From the NCBI RefSeq assembly GCF_000334915.1, contig NZ_AMSF01000025.1:1-64000 (forward strand): a stretch of DNA of 64,000 nucleotides, given 5' to 3'. Source of the stretch: Dyella ginsengisoli LA-4 (lineage in GTDB: Bacteria > Pseudomonadota > Gammaproteobacteria > Xanthomonadales > Rhodanobacteraceae). The notes beneath the pieces are model-generated. The model had not been told where the DNA came from. It did not search any database and saw only the letters and a list, made by a program, of their open reading frames with translations. Positions 18,266-26,274 of this stretch are shown here, piece by piece. The number at the start of each line of letters is the position of its first letter. The first letter of the stretch is position 1. The translations under genes were made by a program, and so were the position numbers.

Positions 18266-19015
18266 TCAGGCGACCGGATCGGCAAGGTAGTCATGCACCA
18301 CCTCGCCGAGCGCCAGGGTCAGGTCGCAGACGAAGTGCAGGGCCGATTCGATCTTCAGCACCGGCAGATCGGCCACCGGTGCCAGCGCATGCGGATGCAG
18401 CTCCAGCGAGGCCGGCCCGGCCCAGGCCCCCCTCAGCGTGATGTCGGTGGTGAAATAGCGCACCAGCTCGCAGATGCGCGGCGTGCCGTCGACGTGCGGG
18501 ATGATCTTGAGCAGGAAATTCGGCGCCTGCAGCGCCGCCATCACCGCGGCATGGTCGGCCTGGCGATGCTTGTAGCCCATGGTCGCCTTGGCCACGCGCA
18601 CCTTGCCGTAGTCCAGCGTGCCGACCAGGGTGTCGGTTTCCACCTCCAGCTCGGGCGACGCCAGCTTCTTCGGGAAACCCCACAACTCGCGCCCACCGGC
18701 GATCGGCGGGTGGTCGTTGAGGTACATCGAGTGCACGTAGCCGCCGTGCACACCCTGGAAACGCACCGGGATCACCTGCCCGCTCTCGGTGTAGTCGCCG
18801 AAACCGGTGGAGTCCGGCATGCGGATGAATTCGTACTTCACCAGCGGCTCGGTCACTTCCAGCGGCTCTGGCACCACCGCGCGCAGGGCATCGAGGTCGG
18901 TGCGGTAGGTGATGACCAGGAACTCGCGATTGACGAAACGGTAGGGCCCCGGCGGAAACGCCGGACTGGTCAGCGGCATGGCGAACGCGTTCGCCCGGAC
19001 ATCGGCCTGCTTCAT
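18266..19015 (-). CDS. adc: Acetoacetate decarboxylase
   Basis: Splits acetoacetate into acetone and CO2 through a lysine Schiff base. The 249-residue protein carries the family signature [10 protein letters not shown] with the paired lysines at 116-117, corresponding to the Lys115-Lys116 pair of the clostridial enzyme, and the preceding Glu-rich pocket segment. ATG 19015 has GGAGTG upstream. The patatin start lies 10 bp after its stop. The upstream neighbour makes acetoacetate from 3-hydroxybutyrate, so substrate supply and use are adjacent. Confidence 0.9.
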   Translation of the reverse strand: MKQADVRANAFAMPLTSPAFPPGPYRFVNREFLVITYRTDLDALRAVVPEPLEVTEPLVKYEFIRMPDSTGFGDYTESGQVIPVRFQGVHGGYVHSMYLNDHPPIAGGRELWGFPKKLASPELEVETDTLVGTLDYGKVRVAKATMGYKHRQADHAAVMAALQAPNFLLKIIPHVDGTPRICELVRYFTTDITLRGAWAGPASLELHPHALAPVADLPVLKIESALHFVCDLTLALGEVVHDYLADPVA

Positions 19016-19049
19016 GCGTGATCACTCCATCGAAAACACGGCACAAGGG

Positions 19050-19077
19050 CACGACGCGGCAGCCCTGCCGCGTCGTG
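19050..19077. repeat. 13-bp near-perfect palindrome between bdhA and adc
   Basis: CACGACGCGGCAG (19050-19062) and its exact complement CTGCCGCGTCGTG (19065-19077) are separated by only CC. On the minus-strand mRNA this makes a very stable hairpin 19 nt after the bdhA stop and about 35 nt before the adc start. There is no immediate U-run, so it may stabilise the bdhA transcript or tune adc expression rather than terminate fully; it could also be an operator. Confidence 0.6.
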
Positions 19078-19095
19078 GCGGTTCCACTCGGGGTG

Positions 19096-19881
19096 TTACT
19101 GCATGTACCAGCCGTGGCTGACCACGAACGACTGCCCGGTCAGCGCGGCGGACGGGAAGGTGGCCAGGTAGAGCGCGGTCTGCGCGATGTCCTCGACCGT
19201 GGTGAACACGCCGTCCACGGTGTCCTTGAGCATCACGTTCTTGATGACCTGGTCTTCGCTGATGCCGAGCTCCTTGGCCTGCTCCGGGATCTGCTTCTCC
19301 ACCAGCGGCGTGCGCACGAAGCCGGGGCAGATCACGTGCGAGCGCACGTTGTGCGGCGCGCCTTCCTTGGCCAGCGCGCGGGCCAGGCCAAGCAGGCCGT
19401 GCTTGGCGGTGACGTAGGCCGACTTGAGCTTGGAGGCCTCGTGCGAATGCACCGAACCCATGTAGATCACGATGCCGCCCTGGTCGCCCTTGTACATGTG
19501 CTGCAGGGCGGCCTTGGTGGTGAGGAAGGCGCCATCGAGATGGATCGCCAGCATCTTCTTCCAGTCGCTGAAGGCGAACTGGTCGATCGGGTTGATGATC
19601 TGCACACCGGCGTTGGAGATCAGGATGTCCAGCCGGCCGAACGCGGCCACCACCTTTTCGGTACCGGCGTTGACGGCGGCCTCGTCGGTGACGTCCATCA
19701 CCACGCCGATCGCCTTGCCGCCGGCGGCGGTGATCTCCGCCGCCGCGGCATCCGCGGCCTGCTGGTTGATGTCGGCGATGGCGACCGCGGCGCCTTCCTT
19801 CGCATACAGCTCGGCGATCGCCTTGCCGATGCCGCTGGCTGCGCCGGTGATCAGTGCAACCTTGCCGTCCAGACTTGCCAT
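19096..19881 (-). CDS. bdhA: 3-Hydroxybutyrate dehydrogenase
   Basis: NAD-dependent SDR interconverting D-3-hydroxybutyrate and acetoacetate. The 261 residues show TGAASGIG near residue 13, the ISNAG motif, the catalytic Ser in [23 protein letters not shown] together with the Tyr/Lys pair, and the C-terminal [11 protein letters not shown]; substrate-loop features ([15 protein letters not shown]) match hydroxybutyrate dehydrogenases. ATG 19881 has AGGAGAA upstream. It heads a unit with acetoacetate decarboxylase and patatin. Confidence 0.9.
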   Translation of the reverse strand: MASLDGKVALITGAASGIGKAIAELYAKEGAAVAIADINQQAADAAAAEITAAGGKAIGVVMDVTDEAAVNAGTEKVVAAFGRLDILISNAGVQIINPIDQFAFSDWKKMLAIHLDGAFLTTKAALQHMYKGDQGGIVIYMGSVHSHEASKLKSAYVTAKHGLLGLARALAKEGAPHNVRSHVICPGFVRTPLVEKQIPEQAKELGISEDQVIKNVMLKDTVDGVFTTVEDIAQTALYLATFPSAALTGQSFVVSHGWYMQ

Positions 19882-19966
19882 GAGCGTTCTCCTGTGGGTC
19901 TCGGGGAAGTTTTGCAGTGCATCATTCTGCGCCCCTTGTCGTGACAGGAAAAGCGTGGCGGCCGGA

Positions 19967-21856
19967 TCAGTCCGTTTCCGGCGCCAGATAGGTGTATGCC
20001 GTCAGGCCCGCATCCAGGCTCGCAAAAAGCTGCGCCGCCGGCTCGCCGTCGATACCCGCCGCCGCGATGCGCTCGCGATAGCTGCGGCGCAGCGCGGCGA
20101 GGTCGTAGCCGACGTAGTCCAGCATCAGGTCGGTGGTGTCGCCGCGACGCTTGTGGGCGAAGGTGAAGCCCTCGCCCTCCGCGCGCACGTTCACCGCGTC
20201 GGTGTCGCCGAACAGGTTGTGGATGTCGCCCAGGGTCTCCTGGTACGCGCCGACCATGAACAGGCCCAGGCAGTAGCTCTCGCCGCTCTTGAGCGGATGC
20301 AGCGGCAGGCTCACGTCCACGCCCTCGGCGTCGACGTAGTGGTCGATGCGGCCGTCCGAATCGCAGGTCAGGTCGACGATCACGCCACGGCGCGTCGGCG
20401 CCTCGTCCAGCCGCGCGATCGGCGCGATCGGGAAGATCTGCTCGATCGCCCAGATGTCCGGCACCGACTCGAACACCGAGAAATTGACGAAGTACTTGTC
20501 GACCAGCTTCTCGTCCAGCTCGTCCAGCGCCTGCCGGTGCGCCCGCTCACCCGGCAGCAGGCGGGCGCGCACCGCGTTGGCGATGGCGTAGTAGGCCTCG
20601 TCCAGCCGCGCGCGGTCGGCCAGCGGCAACTGGCCCAGTGCGTACAGTGCCTGGCCCTCGGCCAGGTGGTGCTGGGCCTCGTGGAACAGCTCCAGCGGCG
20701 GGCGCGCGTCCAGCTCCTCGTAGACCTCGCGCAGGTGGCGCAGCACCGGTGGCTCGTCCGCGCGCGGCGGCGGGATCGCGCCGGCCGGCACGCTCTCCAC
20801 CTCGCTCACGTCCACCACCAGCACCGCGTGGTGAGCGGTCATCGCGCGGCCGGCCTCGGTGAGGATGTGCGGCGCCGGCAGGCCCTCGGCCGCCACCGCT
20901 TCGGCCAGCGACTGCACGATGGTCGCGGCGTACTGCTCGATCGAGTAGTTGATCGAGTTGTGGCTGCGCGAGCGCGAGCCCTCGTAGTCCACGCCCAGAC
21001 CACCACCGACGTCGACGATCTCCAGCGGCACGCCCTGCTTGCGCAGCTCGACGAAGTAGCGGGTCGCCTCGCGCATGCCGTTGGCGATGTCGCGCACGTT
21101 GGAGATCTGCGAGCCCATGTGGAAGTGCTGCAGCTTCAGCGTGTGCTTGAGCCCGGCCGCGTCCAGCCGTTCGATCAGGGTCAGCACCTGGCTCGGCGAC
21201 AGGCCGAACTTGCCCTTGTCGCCGCCGGTGTTCTGCCATTTGCCCGCGCCGATCGAGGCGAGCCGCACGCGCACGCCGAGCAGCGGCTCCACGTCCAGCG
21301 CCTTCGCCTCGGCGAACACGTGGTCGAGCTCGGACAGCTTTTCGATCACGATGTGCACGCGCAGGCCGAGCTTCTTGCCGATCAGCGCCAGGCGGATGTA
21401 TTCGCGATCCTTGTAGCCATTGCAGATGACGATGGAACCGGGCCGCGCCATCGCCAGCACCGCCATCAGCTCCGGCTTGGAGCCGGCTTCCAGGCCGAAG
21501 CCCTCGCGGCCGGCGTGCACCAGCTCGCTCACCACGCTGTGCTGCTGGTTGACCTTGATCGGGTAGATCGCGGTGTAGCCACCCGCGTATTGCCACTCGG
21601 CGATCGCCTTGGCGAACGCACCCTGCAGCCTGGCCAGACGGTCGGCCAGGATGTCGGGAAAGCGCACCAGCAGCGGCAGCCGCAGCCCTTCGTCGCGCGC
21701 CTGCGCCACGATGCGCGGCAGCGACATCGACGGGCCGGCGGCGCCGCGCGGGCGCATGACCATCTCGCCGGCCTCGCCGACATCGACGTAGCCGTCGCTC
21801 CAGTGCGGCACGGCATAGGTGTGACGGGCGGCGGCGCGGTCCCAGGAACTCGCCAT
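19967..21856 (-). CDS. speA: Biosynthetic arginine decarboxylase
   Basis: PLP-dependent enzyme turning arginine into agmatine for putrescine and spermidine synthesis. The 629-residue alanine-racemase-fold protein carries the PLP lysine in IYPIKVNQQ (Lys101), the glycine loop [12 protein letters not shown] and the C-terminal catalytic Cys in [11 protein letters not shown] 21856 follows AAGGAG by eight bases; an upstream ATG at 21877 has no site. It is divergent from speE, pairing two polyamine genes. Confidence 0.96.
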   Translation of the reverse strand: MASSWDRAAARHTYAVPHWSDGYVDVGEAGEMVMRPRGAAGPSMSLPRIVAQARDEGLRLPLLVRFPDILADRLARLQGAFAKAIAEWQYAGGYTAIYPIKVNQQHSVVSELVHAGREGFGLEAGSKPELMAVLAMARPGSIVICNGYKDREYIRLALIGKKLGLRVHIVIEKLSELDHVFAEAKALDVEPLLGVRVRLASIGAGKWQNTGGDKGKFGLSPSQVLTLIERLDAAGLKHTLKLQHFHMGSQISNVRDIANGMREATRYFVELRKQGVPLEIVDVGGGLGVDYEGSRSRSHNSINYSIEQYAATIVQSLAEAVAAEGLPAPHILTEAGRAMTAHHAVLVVDVSEVESVPAGAIPPPRADEPPVLRHLREVYEELDARPPLELFHEAQHHLAEGQALYALGQLPLADRARLDEAYYAIANAVRARLLPGERAHRQALDELDEKLVDKYFVNFSVFESVPDIWAIEQIFPIAPIARLDEAPTRRGVIVDLTCDSDGRIDHYVDAEGVDVSLPLHPLKSGESYCLGLFMVGAYQETLGDIHNLFGDTDAVNVRAEGEGFTFAHKRRGDTTDLMLDYVGYDLAALRRSYRERIAAAGIDGEPAAQLFASLDAGLTAYTYLAPETD

Positions 21857-22002
21857 GGACGGAATCTCCTTGTGCAAACGGAAGTCGCAGCGGCGAGCCT
21901 TGACGAGAGCAGGAGGTCTGCCGGCCGGAAGCCTCGCACGCCGCGGGGCCGGAAGGACCTTCGGCGCCCTGCACGGCCACGGCCGGGGAGCGCCAGACGC
22001 GC

Positions 22003-22061
22003 ATTGTAGCGGGGCCGGATGACTGGTGCGTGTCCCCGGCCCAGGGGGAACTGGCTACAAT
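22003..22061. promoter_or_regulatory. Divergent speA/speE promoters with matching -10 boxes
   Basis: On the minus strand TACAAT (22008-22003) within GCTACAATGCGCG leads to speA. On the plus strand TACAAT (22056-22061) within GCTACAATACGCG leads to speE. The two cores differ by one base over 13. No good -35 is seen for either, so both may rely on the bases before the -10 or on an activator. Confidence 0.5.
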
Positions 22062-22113
22062 ACGCGGTCTTTACGCATCCCCATCCCCTTACGCGTCGCC
22101 AGGAACACCCGTC

Positions 22114-22968
22114 ATGTCGCAGCAATCCAGCTGGTTCACCGAAGCCCACCAGGCCTCCGGCTCCTCCATCGGCTTCCGCGTGGAGAAGCAGCTGCACGCC
22201 GAGAAGACCCCGTTCCAGACCATCGAGATCCACCAGACCACCGACTGGGGCAACCTGATGGTGATCGACGGCTGCGTGATGCTGACCAGCCGCGACAACT
22301 TCCTCTACCACGAGATGATGACCCACCCGGCGTTGTTCACCCACGCCCGCGCCAAGCGCGTGGTGATCATCGGCGGCGGCGACTGCGGCACCCTGCGTGA
22401 AGTGCTCAAGCACGAGGAAGTGGAGAAGGCCACCCAGGTGGAGATCGACGAGCGCGTCACCCGCCTCGCCGAGCAGTACTTCCCGGAACTGTGCGAGTCG
22501 AACAACGACCCGCGCGCCGAGCTGCTGTTCATCGACGGCATCAAGTACATGGCCGAGGCGGAGCCGGAATCGCTGGACCTGATCATCGTCGACTCGACCG
22601 ACCCGGTCGGCCCCGCCGAGGGTCTGTTCAACGCCGCGTTCTATGCCAGTTGCTACAAGGCGCTGCGCCACGGCGGCATCCTGGTGCAGCAGTCCGAGTC
22701 GCCGCTGGCGCACATCGAGCTGATCAAGTCGATGCGCGCGGCGATGCGCACGGCCGGCTTCAGCGCGGTAAAGACGCTGCCGTTCCCGCAGCCGTGCTAC
22801 CCGACCGGCTGGTGGAGCTGCACCATGGTGCGCAAGGGCGGCGAGCTGTCCGGCTTCCGCGAGCGCGGCGCGGCAGCCAAGAATTTCGCCACCCGCTACT
22901 ACAACGCCGAGATCCACAAGGCCGCGCTGGCGCAGCCGGAGTTCATGCGCGAGGCACTGGGCGAGTAA
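22114..22968 (+). CDS. speE: Spermidine synthase
   Basis: Transfers aminopropyl from decarboxylated S-adenosylmethionine to putrescine. The 284-residue protein has the N-terminal strand domain (WFTEAHQASGSSIGFRVEK), the SAM-binding loop VVIIGGGDCGTLREVLKH, the catalytic Asp in DSTDPVGPAEGLF and the conserved YPTGWWSC. ATG 22114 gives the usual N-terminus; earlier in-frame starts precede the promoter. Divergent from speA. Confidence 0.96.
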   Translation: MSQQSSWFTEAHQASGSSIGFRVEKQLHAEKTPFQTIEIHQTTDWGNLMVIDGCVMLTSRDNFLYHEMMTHPALFTHARAKRVVIIGGGDCGTLREVLKHEEVEKATQVEIDERVTRLAEQYFPELCESNNDPRAELLFIDGIKYMAEAEPESLDLIIVDSTDPVGPAEGLFNAAFYASCYKALRHGGILVQQSESPLAHIELIKSMRAAMRTAGFSAVKTLPFPQPCYPTGWWSCTMVRKGGELSGFRERGAAAKNFATRYYNAEIHKAALAQPEFMREALGE

Positions 22969-23031
22969 GCCTGCCCGGCGCGGCGGCCACCGCGCAAATC
23001 GGATGGCCGCCCCGGTATGCCCGTCGATGAC

Positions 23032-23226
23032 TCAGAACAGCGTCTGGCGCACCTTCGGCAACAACACCAGCGCGAGTGTCGCCAGCGGTCCGAACAGCAG
23101 CGACAGGGCGAACCACAACAGGCCGCTGCGGTTCTTGCCCTGCGCGAGCCCGGCGTTGACCAGGGCAAGGGTCCCCCACCCAGCGAACCAGGGCATGGCG
23201 CCGTCGAGATGATTGAAAGTATCCAC
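23032..23226 (-). CDS. Small two-helix membrane protein
   Basis: A 64-residue protein, mostly hydrophobic, with two likely helices (MPWFAGWGTLALVNAGLA and SGLLWFALSLLFGPLATLAL) joined by a basic loop QGKNRSG. GTG 23226 has GGAGA seven bases upstream; the internal ATG 23196 is the alternative. Short proteins with this FGPLATLALVLLP ending occur widely in the lineage without known function. It stands alone and converges on speE. Confidence 0.6.
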   Translation of the reverse strand: MDTFNHLDGAMPWFAGWGTLALVNAGLAQGKNRSGLLWFALSLLFGPLATLALVLLPKVRQTLF

Positions 23227-23343
23227 TCGCGTCTCCGGTGATCGCACGATGGCGCGCGTCATGCGCGGCAAAGACTCCGATGGTAACAACCCGGGACGGC
23301 GCGGGATGACCTCGTCGACCCGCGGATCAGCCAGGCTTAATCC

Positions 23344-23360
23344 GCAAGCGGTACGCTTGC
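23344..23360. promoter_or_regulatory. Inverted repeat upstream of the secreted-protein gene
   Basis: GCAAGCG (23344-23350) and CGCTTGC (23354-23360) are separated by GTA, 29 bp before the ATG at 23389. It could be an operator or a leader hairpin. Confidence 0.3.
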
Positions 23361-23388
23361 CGCTTTGCATGCCAAGGGACCTGCATCC

Positions 23389-24441
23389 ATGCGAGCACGC
23401 CAACGACTGGCCATCAGCCTGATACTGGGCCTCGCGGGCCTGCCGATGGCCACGATGGCCCGGGACAAGGCGGCGCCCCCGCCGGCCGCGACCCGCGCGC
23501 AGGCGCTGGTCGGTTTCCAGCGCGACCTGGTGAGTGTGCTGGCGCCGCGCGCCGACGCGATGCCCCTGCTCGGCGCCGCCCTGCTGGCCCGGCCGTTGCC
23601 GAACCAGCCGTCTTCGACGAACTTCCACGCCCTGATCACCCGCGCCGCCCGGGCCGACGACGCCAGCCCGGCGGCACAGTGGGCCCGCCTGACCGACTGC
23701 GACGCCGCAGCCCGGACCTGCCCGAACGCCGACGCGCTCGCCGCACTCACCGCCGAAGCCGGCGACAATGCCGCGGTCTGGCTGCTCAAGCTGGGTCAGG
23801 ACAGCGCCAACGAGCGCAGCGACGACGCCCGCGAGGACCTGCGTCGTGCCGCAGGAGCCAAGCTCTACGACGACTACACCGGCACCGCGCTGCAGGCGCT
23901 GGCGACCACCGTCGGCACGCTGCCCCCGCCCCCGGCAGCGATCGATCCCGGCTCCGCGGCCGGGGCCTGGGGCGTCCAGGTGGTGATGGTGTTCGGGGTC
24001 AGCGGACTGCTGCCGGCCCCCCAGCCGGGTATGCAGGCGACCGCACGCCTGTGCGAAAACGGCAAGGATGATCCGGCGATCCGGCAGAGCTGCCTGCAGC
24101 TCGCCCATCTGCTGGAGTGGGGCTCCAGCCCGCTGGCGCGCTCGCTCGGCCTGCACCTGCGCGAGACGCTGTCGGACGACCCCGAGGCCCAGGCCGCCGC
24201 CCGCGCGGAGATGACCAACCTCGCCTGGGAGGTGCGCAACTTCGCCGCCTTGTCCGCCCGTGCCGCCGGCGACAAGGCACTGGCGCAGCACCTGCTGGCG
24301 CTCGCGCGCAACGGCGGCACCGAGATGAGCCTGATGCTGGCGGCGCTGCGCGACGAGGGCATCCCGCTCGACGCCCCGGGCGCCAGCGAGGCCGCCGCGA
24401 TCTCACCCGCCGCAGCCGCCGCGTCGACCGTCACGCCCTGA
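23389..24441 (+). CDS. Secreted protein of unknown function
   Basis: A 350-residue protein with an N-terminal signal peptide (basic RARQR, then ISLILGLAGLPMATMA) and a mature part rich in Ala, Leu and Asp that reads as repeated helices, as in tetratricopeptide- or Sel1-type solenoids. Four Cys residues occur (CDAAARTC, then two in RLCENGKDDPAIRQSC), which may form disulfides in the periplasm. ATG 23389 follows AAGGGA. I do not recognise the family. ParA follows after 90 bp. Confidence 0.72.
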   Translation: MRARQRLAISLILGLAGLPMATMARDKAAPPPAATRAQALVGFQRDLVSVLAPRADAMPLLGAALLARPLPNQPSSTNFHALITRAARADDASPAAQWARLTDCDAAARTCPNADALAALTAEAGDNAAVWLLKLGQDSANERSDDAREDLRRAAGAKLYDDYTGTALQALATTVGTLPPPPAAIDPGSAAGAWGVQVVMVFGVSGLLPAPQPGMQATARLCENGKDDPAIRQSCLQLAHLLEWGSSPLARSLGLHLRETLSDDPEAQAAARAEMTNLAWEVRNFAALSARAAGDKALAQHLLALARNGGTEMSLMLAALRDEGIPLDAPGASEAAAISPAAAAASTVTP

Positions 24442-24531
24442 GCGCGGAGCCGCCCTCCCCATCGCCCCGGGTTCCCGCCGCATCGCTCTCACAGTAGGCT
24501 TGGCCCCACTTACCCGCGCGGAGTCAGGCCG

Positions 24532-25164
24532 ATGCTTACGGTGCTGGTGGCAAGCAGCAAGGGCGGTTGCGGCAAGAGCACGGTGGTCACGCAGCTCGCT
24601 TCGCACTGGTCCCAGGCGGGCAAACGCACGGCCATCATCGACGCCGACCGGCAGCATTCCTCGTTCCGCTGGGCGGCCCGCCGGCCCGAAGGCGTACCCG
24701 GCGTGCTCGCACTGGAAGGCGGTCGCAAGTCGCTGGGCAAGCTCCCGGGCGACACCGAGCGCACCCTGATCGATACCCCGGCGGGTGTCACCGAACGCGA
24801 GCTGGAGCCTTACCTGGAAGCGGCGGATGTGCTGCTGGTACCGGTGTTGCCCTCGAGCTTCGACATGGACGCCACCCTCGCCTTCATCGAGGAACTCGGG
24901 CAGATCCCGCGCATCAAGCGCGGCAAGCTGCCGGTGGCGCTGGTGGCCAACCGGCTCAAACCCTGGACGCACGCCAGCCAGGATGCAGTCGCCCAGCTCG
25001 GCGAGGCGACGCCCTTCCCGATCGCCGCTCAGCTGCGGGACAGCCAGGCCTACGTGCTGCTCGCGGCCCTGGGCAAGGGTATTTTCGATTACCAGTCGGA
25101 GAACGTGCGCAGTCATCAGGACGACTGGAAGGCCCTGTTGCGCTGGATCAAGCGCGCCCATTGA
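24532..25164 (+). CDS. Orphan ParA-family ATPase
   Basis: A 210-residue deviant-Walker ATPase with KGGCGKST at 10-17, DADRQHSS as the A' segment and IDTPAG as Walker B. It is shorter than chromosomal ParA/Soj and lacks an N-terminal HTH, so it resembles the orphan ParA-like proteins that position cellular cargo. No parB or parS-like repeats are nearby. Its partner is unknown; the following sixA gene is 48 bp downstream. Confidence 0.85.
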   Translation: MLTVLVASSKGGCGKSTVVTQLASHWSQAGKRTAIIDADRQHSSFRWAARRPEGVPGVLALEGGRKSLGKLPGDTERTLIDTPAGVTERELEPYLEAADVLLVPVLPSSFDMDATLAFIEELGQIPRIKRGKLPVALVANRLKPWTHASQDAVAQLGEATPFPIAAQLRDSQAYVLLAALGKGIFDYQSENVRSHQDDWKALLRWIKRAH

Positions 25165-25212
25165 ACCAAACCAGGCCAGGGCGCGACCCGCCCGGCCGAT
25201 CCGGAGTCATGC

Positions 25213-25686
25213 ATGCTCGAACTCATCCTGTTGCGCCACGCCGAAGCCCTGCCCGCCAGCCCGGGCGACGATGATCGCGAGCGGCGACTCAGCGGGCACG
25301 GCGAACAGGAAGCGCGCGCCGCCGGCAGCTGGCTGGCACGGCACGGCGCGCGTCCCCAGCGGGTGCTCTGCTCGCCCGCCGAGCGCACCCGCGCCACCGC
25401 GCAACTGGCGATGGAGGCACTCGATCACGCGCCCGAGCTGGCCTACGCGGAGGAAATCTACGACGCCACGCCAGGCGAGCTGCTCGCCCTGCTCGACGAA
25501 CACGAGAGCGTGGCCACGGTCATGGTGGTCGGCCACAACCCGGGCATCGAGCGACTGGTCGCCCTGCTGGTGGAGGGGCGGTCGGACGAGTTCCGCGGCA
25601 TGCCGCCCGCCGGCCTGGCGGTGCTGCACCTGAACGGCGCGCTCGAACCCGGCAACGCGCGACTGGACGCCTTCTGGTCACCATGA
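25213..25686 (+). CDS. sixA: Phosphohistidine phosphatase SixA
   Basis: Histidine phosphatase of 157 residues that removes phosphate from phosphohistidine proteins. The RH motif is LLRHAEA (Arg8-His9), with the second catalytic His in VVGHNPG. In E. coli SixA acts on the nitrogen phosphotransferase protein NPr; the target here is unknown. The stop overlaps the YceI start (ATGA). Confidence 0.9.
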   Translation: MLELILLRHAEALPASPGDDDRERRLSGHGEQEARAAGSWLARHGARPQRVLCSPAERTRATAQLAMEALDHAPELAYAEEIYDATPGELLALLDEHESVATVMVVGHNPGIERLVALLVEGRSDEFRGMPPAGLAVLHLNGALEPGNARLDAFWSP

Positions 25687-26252
25687 GGGCCGCGGCCTGG
25701 TTGCCGCTGCTGTTCGCGCTGCTGTTCCTGCCTGTCGCCGCACCCGCCGCAGACTACCGCATCGACAGCGCCCGCTCGCACGCGGAATTCAGCGTGCGTC
25801 TGCTGTGGGTCCGGCAGATCAGCGGGCGCTTCACCCATATCGAGGGCGATGTCACGCTCAATCCACTGCGTGACACCGCGGTGGTCGAGGCCACGGTCGA
25901 CGTCCACAGCGTCGCGATGACCTCGTCGCGGCTGCGGCGCTGGGTGCTCGATCCGGAATTCTTCGACGTGCGCCTGTTTCCGACCATCCGCTTCCTCTCC
26001 GCACCACTGCCGGTACGCGCGCTCGACCAGGGCGGGCCGCTGCCGGGCTGGCTGACGCTGCGCGGGGTGACCCGGCCCGTGCAGTTCCGGCTGGAGCCGG
26101 CCAGTTGCACCCTGCGCCGGGACACGACGTGCCGGATCGAGGTCCGCGGACAGATCCGGCGCAGCGACTACGGGATGAACGCACACCGTACGGCAGTCAG
26201 CGACACGGTCGATCTGGGCCTGCTGATCACGCTGGACGCGGCCGCGCACTGA
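25683..26252 (+). CDS. YceI-family periplasmic lipid-binding protein
   Basis: A 189-residue secreted protein with a signal peptide (about 1-22, ending AAPAA-D) and a YceI beta-barrel, recognised by YRIDSARSHAEFSV, SGRFTHIEGDVTLNP and the C-terminal RSDYGMNA. The family binds isoprenoid or fatty-acid ligands in a barrel. ATG overlaps the sixA stop by four bases, so the two are translated together. Confidence 0.9.
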   Translation: MRAAAWLPLLFALLFLPVAAPAADYRIDSARSHAEFSVRLLWVRQISGRFTHIEGDVTLNPLRDTAVVEATVDVHSVAMTSSRLRRWVLDPEFFDVRLFPTIRFLSAPLPVRALDQGGPLPGWLTLRGVTRPVQFRLEPASCTLRRDTTCRIEVRGQIRRSDYGMNAHRTAVSDTVDLGLLITLDAAAH

Positions 26253-26274
26253 CACCGCAACGTATCATCCACGG

